Shown here: piece after piece, positions 58,201 to 64,000 of the stretch
How positions within the stretch are numbered: position 1 is the stretch's first letter
Layout: every line of letters starts with the position of its first letter
From: Limnomonas spitsbergensis
Taxonomy: Eukaryota; Chlorophyta; Chlorophyceae; Chlamydomonadales
NCBI GenBank assembly: GCA_037349105.1
Contig: JAYJMM010000103.1
Span: 2,542,001 to 2,606,000 of the forward strand
Length of the DNA stretch: 64,000 bases
Direction: 5' to 3'
Notes under the pieces: model-generated
The model's database searches: none
Seen by the model: only the letters and a program-made list of their open reading frames with translations
What the model was told of the DNA's origin: nothing
Program-made: the position numbers and the translations under genes

Positions 58201-59060
58201 GAACACATTATATGCATACCTACGGTTTCGACAACGGGCAGTAAATAACGCACAGATTATAAAGAAACAAACGAAAACAGGCCGCTGACCACAGAACCAT
58301 GCAGTGCACTCTAGTGCCCAGGGCAACACTGTCACTGCTCAAGAAGTCAACGGTTCTCATCCTACAGTTTCTTTTCTTCCAGCGGGACAATTGGGCACCC
58401 TCGCGGCCGAGCCTTTTTGAGCAGGGCCCAGAGGCGTAATGTCATTGACTCATCCACACCATGTAGGGTTTTTGAGCAGGGTCCAGAGATGTCATTGACT
58501 CATCCACATCATCTAGGCAGCAACCAAGGGGCCTCAAACAGCATGCAACATCTCCCCCATCCCCCAATGGATGTAGGTGTAGCGAGGTGTAGGGACGGGT
58601 GGGGACTGTGGAGCCGCCTTTAAGTGATTTAGAAGCGGTCGCCCCTTGCCTGCTGGCTCAAGATATAAATGCATATGTTAAAATGTGTCGTTAGGCAGGT
58701 GGAAAGGCCGCATTGGCAACCCTGATTCCTCCTCGCTTCCCTACTTAGCCAGTCGTATACGAGGCACCATCAAGTGAGAGCAAGACCCGCATGCATGTCC
58801 TCGTTGCCCCCCAAGATTCGGCGGTGCCAATGGAAGATTCTAGCGCCGGATGCCCCCCAGCGGCATGGCAGACCCTGCCACCTGTGAAACTTCCATCCTA
58901 CTCCGCCTGCAACAGCCGAGTGAGCTTGCTGTTCCCATGCGTGGTAGGGCTTGTTCAAAAGGGCGCTGCGATCATACCACGGGTAACATCTAGTGCTCGG
59001 CGCTCCAGCAGCACCACTGCAGACTCCTTGTAAATGAACCTCCTTCTCAGACTCATCACA
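55247..59060. other. Intergenic with many family A copies
   Basis: No recognised gene in about 3.8 kb. It holds the promoter side of the GIP1-like gene, a reversed family A copy (about 55946-56100), a long forward copy (57000-57225) and four truncated copies (57785-57832, 57945-58010, 58385-58455, 58465-58503). This is the densest family A cluster in the window. Confidence 0.6.
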
Positions 59061-59545
59061 CAGTTGTCACTCTTTATTCCCGTATGCCCAGGGATTCCCT
59101 AGCCTGAAATACGCTCAGCCAGAAATCCGCTCAGCCTGCATTCTTCTCTGGGTCGGTAAAACGAAGGTCAGCATTACCCTGCTCTCCATCTGGCGCACAT
59201 CCCTCTTCATTTCCCATCCGCTCAGGGATTCTAGAGCCGCCAATCTCCTCTCAGCCTGGACCCTTCTTCAGCAAGCGTCCCTCTCTCTACCGGCACCACT
59301 TCTTCAGCGCCTGATGCGAATCCCTTCTTTCTTTTACATCCGCTCAGGGATATTCCAGAGCCGCCAACCTCCTATCAGCCTGGAACCCTCTCCGGCACGT
59401 GTCCCGTATCCCTCTGGAAGCCTAGTCCAACCTGTTCTCTGTCAGGCGCAAATCCCTGTTCCTTTTCCATCTGCTCAGTTGTTCCAAAGCCGCCCATCTC
59501 CTCAGCCTCGACCCTTCTCCATCACGCCTGCATATCCCTCTGGAG
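59060..59545 (-). repeat. Copies of the CHCHD last-exon end in its 3' UTR
   Basis: Three or four units of about 120 bp, each containing a version of the terminal coding/stop region (cctctggaggcctaatccat, against cctctggaagcctagtccaa) and a ccgctcagggattctagagc-type segment. They lie directly after the stop at 59548 in the transcript sense. Confidence 0.75.
59334..59338 (-). terminator. Candidate TGTAA polyadenylation signal for CHCHD gene
   Basis: Minus-strand TGTAA 210 nt after the stop codon (59548), inside the 3' UTR repeat block. The distance is reasonable for a chlorophycean 3' UTR; not otherwise supported. Confidence 0.4.
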
Positions 59546-59547
59546 GC

Positions 59548-62500
59548 CTAATCCATCCTGCTCTCCCTCCGGCACGCCTGCATAGAGTCAAAGTAGAAGC
59601 TGCACGCCGCCATGTCGCCGTTGGCCCGCGACATGCAGTCGGAGAACTCACGGATGCGCTCACCGCAAGGGCCCTCCAGGGAGGCCGAGGCGGAGCTGCC
59701 CGCAGGCTGGGTTGCCACCTGCACCAAAGAATACAGCAAGGGTCGTCAGGTATTTATATAGGAAGCAAGCTAAATCATTTGGGAACTATATCGGAGAGCA
59801 GACAAGGCAGAGCTACCTGCAGGCTGGGCTGTCACCTGCACCAAACAATACAGCAGGGATCTCGCAGGGATGCACGCATTTGCGCTGCATAAATTGTGCC
59901 CCTAATTGGGCTACTAGGGGGCCATGCAAGGTTGCATGGGGGCTGGCATGCAGCCATGCCAGTATGGGCCATGACACCTTCCCCTCAATTGTGAGAGTTT
60001 TTGGGGGATCATATTGAATCGCAATGAATCCTGTATCGGGCCAAAGTCTTGTATTGTATCGTATTACCGTATCCTGTGTCCTTGGGGCCGAGCGCTGTGC
60101 AGCCTTTCTCCCTAGTGCTAGATCTGGAGAGTCATATCCCAGACAGACAAACCGTGCCAAAGTGAGCTGTTTCAGACCAGGTCCAAGTTCGTCTCTGAAG
60201 AGAACAAACGGAACTGAAATCATGGTTGCTCCAATGCTGAAAAAACTTGGATAGAGAGCATCCCACTGGAGGAAAGTCAGGCGCACAAAAACATCCGCCA
60301 CTCCGATATGACGCGTCGAAGCAGAGACCGAAAGCCCCGAAGACTTGGCCCTAACAAACTAAGCGCTGAAGCATGAAGCGCGGCGGAAATGGAAATCGAC
60401 ACATTCGTCAATAGGATATATCCCTGAAGGAAGCTATAGTTGTCATGTGTTCGCTGTATTGGATGGCACAATTGTGCCCTCATGGGTGCAGGTTCTGGTG
60501 TGATCAGGACACATTTTTCGACGTGGGGGCATTACGACCTTGCTGGCGCTGTATGATAGCATGCCAGGGCATCACTTTGTCTTTTCGTTAGCAGGACCCA
60601 AAATATTGGTGTCAAAATAGCAGCTCACCCCTTCTTCACACCCAGCATCCACTGCAGTCTGGGCAGCAATGTTGCCCCCCATCTTTCCAAAGCCCACCCT
60701 GCCTCTTCCCCCTGTTCCATTTCCATGCAGGCTGGACAAGGACATTGAGCTACTACCACCCGTGCCCAGCGCAGCGACCGCGGCTGATTTGCTGGGCTCG
60801 GTTTGCAGCCCACCAGGCACATTCGTTGCTTGGCATTGTCCCTGATGCCCGAATCTCAGCCAAGTAATTGAAGGTAAGGTTGTTGGGGAAAAATCCTGAG
60901 AAATTACCAATCCAAACCGGGCAAAAGATATAAAAACGCAGGAGTCCATCTTAAAAAAGGAAAGACAGAGAATGCGAAAAAAATCTGCAAGACCAACGTA
61001 AGTCCCATAAAACGGAGCGCTTATGCCCTGCAAATCTTGCCTTGAGCAACTGACAAAAAGGAAAGCTTCAGATGCGTCCCAAAATAGCTCGTGCACAACA
61101 AAGGATTCAGTGCGAAAGGGAAACTGCCTGGGAGCGTAAGTCAGGAGATGTTCCTAAGCCTCATGCCTTGGAACCCAGCAGAGAATTCTAAAGATATACT
61201 GATTGATTCCCCTCTTCCCACCCTAGGGGAAAAAAAAGACCCCAAGGCCCTCCCAACCCCAAGGCCCTCCTGACCCCAAGGCCCTCCTGACCCCAAGGCC
61301 CTCCCGACCCCAAGGCCCTCCTGACCCCAAGGCCCTCCTGACCCCAAGGCCCTCCTGACCCCAAGGCCCTCCTGACCCAAGGCCCTCCTGACCCCAAGGC
61401 CCTCCTGACCCCAAGGCCCTCCTGACCCAAGGCCCTCCTGACCCCAAGGCCCTCCTGACCCCAAGGCCCTCCTGACCCCAAGGCCCTCCCGACCCCAAGG
61501 CCCTCCTGACCCCAAGGCCCTCCCGACCCCAAGGCCCTCCTGACCCCAAGGCCCTCCTGAGTCCTGACCCCAAGGCCCTCCCGACCCCAAGGCCCTCCAG
61601 AACCCAAGGCCCTCCTGACCCGCTCTCTCTGTCTCACCATCGGTGCTTGCTGCTGCTGCTCTGGGTTCTGGTGCGCCATGCTCATCTCACGCGGGCCCAT
61701 GACGGAGTCCACTGCGCGGTGTGCAAAAGCACTTCCCGTTCCAAGTGCAGCGCCTGTGAACAAATAGGCGGCGCTGACTCAGGGTTTAGGGCTCACAGGT
61801 CCAAGCTAACCGTGCCACTAATACTACCATGGCGAGTTTCAGTGCAAACAAAATTGGGAATGATGATGTGGATGCCATGTAAAAACACGAGGGGGGAGGG
61901 AACGGAGGCTCAATTGAGGGTGCAAAACCGAGAAATCAAGCCCCTCATGAAATCAGGCTCGCAAGTCCAGCGCCCCAGACCATCCAGCTGGAGAGTGAGC
62001 TGGCGGGCATGCCCCCACAGGCACACCCACATCATGTCGGCATGCCAGTACAGCATCGACGTAGCCCAACCCACCCAAAATACTTTTAAGCTGTTAGTTA
62101 GTCCTCCCATGATGTCGCCCGTCATGCCACCATCACCACCGCAAATACCTCCCCCCCCAAAGCCTGTGTGGGTGGTGGCTGCTCACTTTGAACAATGGAT
62201 CCCATAAGACCGCACATCATGCCACCATCACCACCACATACGCCTCCTCCAAACACATGTCTCATTGGTAGCTGCTCACCTTGCACGACAGAACCCATAA
62301 GACTGCCCGTCATGCCACCACCACCACCACCGCCAACACCTCTCCCCCCAAGTCCTGTCTAGGTGCTGGCTACTCACCTTCGACAATGGATCCCTTAAGG
62401 TCCTAAGGTATCATGCCACCATCACCACCGCCAACAACTCTCCCCCCAAGTCCTGTCTAGGTGGTGGCTGCTTACCTTGAACAATTGATGCCATAAGACC

Positions 62501-63825
62501 GCCCATCAAGCCACCATCACCACCACCACCTCCCCCCAAACCCTGTCTAGGTGGTGGCTGCTTACGTTGCACAAACGAACCCATAAGACCGCCCATCATG
62601 CCGCCGCGGCTAGCACCACCGTCACCGCCAACACCTCCCACTAGGTGTTGGCTACTGACCTTGGACAACCGATCCCATAAGACCGCCCATCATGCTGCCG
62701 CGGCCAGCACCTCCTATACCGCGAGCACCTTCCCCCCAAAGCCTGCCTAGGTGTTGGCTACTGACCTTGGACAACGGATCCCATGAGACCGCCCATCATG
62801 CCGCCACCGGAGTTTCCAGATGACACGGCTGGCGGGTGGGCCGCAGCTACAGCAGCAGAGCAGCAGCATAGGAGCAGCAGGTCAGCAGCACATGAGCAGA
62901 ACAAGTTCAAAGATGCTGCAGCAGGTTGGCAGAAGCTGCAGCAGCAGAGAGGCAGCATGGAGGCAGCAGGTCAGCAGAAGATGAGCAAAGGCAGCAGCAG
63001 GTAGGCAACAGCTGTTGCTGCAAAAAAGGTGCATAGGAGCAGCAGGTCAGCAGCAGATGCGCAGACCAGCAGCAGGTCAGTAGCTACGTAACAGATGCTG
63101 CATCAGAATAGCAACAGAGCTGCAGACGCAGCAGTAGGTCAGTTGTTCAGGTATAGCTGCTCCTGCTGCTCCGCAGCAGCAGATCAACGGATAGCAGATG
63201 CTGGTCAGCAACAGGCCAGTAACAGGCTTACGAATGACTGGCAGCAGGCCAGCAGCAGGTCAGCGGCAGACGAGGAGCATAACACTTTTATTGCCAACAC
63301 TATTGGGTGTGGAATCCCTCTCAATGAAATAGCAGCAACAGATGAGCCAAAGCCCATAGGCCAGCATGGAGGGTGGGAGGGATAGTCGGATAGACTGACC
63401 GGGGAGTTCGGGGTGAAGGAATGATGGGCAAGTGGACGGCAGGGGGGGGGATATAGCGTTATGGGTCATAGGGTACTATGTTGCCGTCCTTGACACTATT
63501 TATCGCAGTTTCCACGCTTGCGAAAATATTGCCGAGCTGTTTACGTCAACGGCGCCCCCGAGGTCCTCCAGAATCTTCCCCGTACCCTTCTCGGCTTCTC
63601 CGCCGGAGGAAGTGCATCATGGCAGAAAAACCGCGAGGGCACACACGTATCGTGTGCAGAGCTTACCTTTATGGGCAGGTGGTGCAGCGGCAGGCTTTGA
63701 ACCGAACCAGGAAGAGGACTGCGGTGCCTGGGGGGTTGAAGGCTTGGCAGAGGTGGAGTGGGATGGAGATGCCGCAGGTCTAGGTCTTGCCGCCGCTGCA
63801 GAGGCCGAGCGGGCGGGTGCAGGGG
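59548..63825 (-). CDS. Twin-CX9C protein, CHCHD2/CHCHD10/MIX17 family (5' partial)
   Basis: Small intermembrane-space protein imported by the Mia40 disulfide relay; CHCHD2/10 relatives act in cristae and respiratory-chain maintenance (family knowledge). Exons, minus strand: 63825-63667, 62846-62766, 61753-61638, 59718-59548; phases 1,1,0 at internal junctions. The first seen exon starts with 2 nt of a split codon, so the start codon lies in an upstream exon, probably beyond 64000. The 174 codons seen give an Ala/Pro/Ser-rich N-terminal part, then the hydrophobic Gly/Met/Ala segment typical of the family (GGMMGGLMGSVVQG, AALGTGSAFAHRAVDSVMG). The C-terminal CHCH domain has two exact CX9C motifs, C-GERIREFSD-C and C-SFYFDSMQA-C. 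The second exon is amplified in tandem downstream. Confidence 0.9.
59805..59865 (-). repeat. Copy of the CHCHD last-exon acceptor
   Basis: About 55 nt around the last acceptor (caggctgggttgccacctgc then accaaagaatacagca) is duplicated about 105 bp upstream in the intron (caggctgggctgtcacctgc then accaaacaatacagca). It includes the start of the exon, so it provides a decoy acceptor. Confidence 0.85.
61230..61620. repeat. 19-bp array next to the CHCHD exon 3 donor
   Basis: About 20 units of ccaaggccctcctgacccc (variants cccgacccc and ctgaccc). It begins about 20 nt inside the intron downstream of the exon ending at 61638. No similarity to the exon itself is evident. Confidence 0.95.
62100..62765 (-). 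repeat. Seven tandem copies of a CHCHD exon with donors
   Basis: Downstream of exon 62846-62766 its 3' half (about 40 nt encoding GGMMGGLMGSVVQG) recurs about every 90-105 bp, with catgcc-type anchors near 62128, 62219, 62309, 62412, 62507, 62597 and 62692. Most copies keep a GT donor (gtcagt, gtgagc, gtgagt, gtaagc) and read variants such as GLMGSIVQ, GLMASIVQG and GLMGSFVQ. Spacer segments read QPPPRQ...LGG. Confidence 0.92.
62850..63290. repeat. CAG-rich degenerate repeat in CHCHD intron
   Basis: Irregular cagcagcaggtcagcagcag-type repeat interspersed with gatgctgcagcaggttggca segments, in the intron between exons 63667 and 62846. No coding exon is assigned. Confidence 0.8.
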
Positions 63826-64000
63826 CTGCGAAGAAATTGAGCGTGTCATGTCAAAGTCGACCCCGGGGAGAGAAGCCTGGCAAAATGTGCGACAATTAAG
63901 TAAACCAAAGCAGTGCAGTTAAAGACATATTCACAGGGATGTAAAAACAGAGGCCTGGGACGCAAACATGGAAAATGGAAGGTACCGTGAAGATGGGTGC
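63826..64000. other. Right edge: intron of the CHCHD gene
   Basis: Sequence upstream of the 63825 acceptor (ttcttcgcag on the minus strand). No start codon compatible with the required phase-1 donor was recognised before the window ends. Confidence 0.5.

Noticed and set aside
61141..61763. ORFs of GGPWGQEGLGV repeats
   Set aside because: Translation of the 19-bp intronic array; only 61753-61638 at its right end is a real exon.

Overview
The window is nuclear DNA from a flagellated green alga, most likely a chlorophycean (volvocalean, Chlamydomonas/Haematococcus-like). The evidence is GC-rich genes with many phase-0 introns, two cilium-specific genes (TMEM231 and PF16/SPAG6), a GPI-transamidase subunit (PIGT), a plant-type GIP1/DUF1296 protein, pervasive TTTAGGG-like intergenic sequence, and extreme tandem-repeat content inside introns. 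The lineage call is an inference. I see no bacterial genes, tRNAs, rRNAs or CRISPR arrays.

Six protein-coding genes could be assembled exon by exon; splice phases close for all of them and total lengths are multiples of three. From left to right: (1) a La-related RNA-binding protein on the minus strand (8833 to 3378, 3' end not found); (2) TMEM231 on the plus strand (9204-17933, 8 exons, 313 aa); (3) PIGT on the minus strand (36372 to 19866, 15 exons, 886 aa, with signal peptide); (4) PF16/SPAG6 on the minus strand (45352 to 41148, 7 exons, 513 aa); (5) a GIP1-like UBA/DUF1296 protein on the minus strand (55246 to 46700, 7 exons, 950 aa); (6) a twin-CX9C CHCHD2/CHCHD10/MIX17-type mitochondrial protein on the minus strand (63825 to 59548, 5' end outside the window). 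LARP and TMEM231 are head-to-head over about 370 bp and probably share a promoter region. TMEM231 and PIGT are convergent. The genes do not form one pathway; TMEM231 (ciliary transition zone) and PF16 (axonemal central pair) are both ciliary.

Layout of the rest: 1-2520 is a 30-bp satellite. Introns carry a 67-bp array (about 4837-5275), a telomere-like 29-bp array (11340-12010), a 'gcctggccagtgtg' array (15293-16140), a GGATCC-type array (25400-25835), a 2.2-kb C-rich array (26570-28805), a 'gtgcaacagg' array (31020-31600), an 84-bp array (48300-49060) and a 19-bp array (61230-61620). A 1.2-kb AGC/AAC repeat (37363-38560) is intergenic. At least two dispersed repeat families and two MITE-like elements are scattered through introns and intergenic DNA.

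The most unusual property is structural. In nearly every gene the edge of one or more exons, together with its splice site, has been copied, often many times in tandem, into the adjoining intron or 3' UTR. Several of the minisatellites are visibly expanded from an exon/5'-splice-site junction, so the transcripts contain series of decoy donors or pseudo-exons. Long ORFs within the arrays are by-products of repeat periods that are multiples of three.
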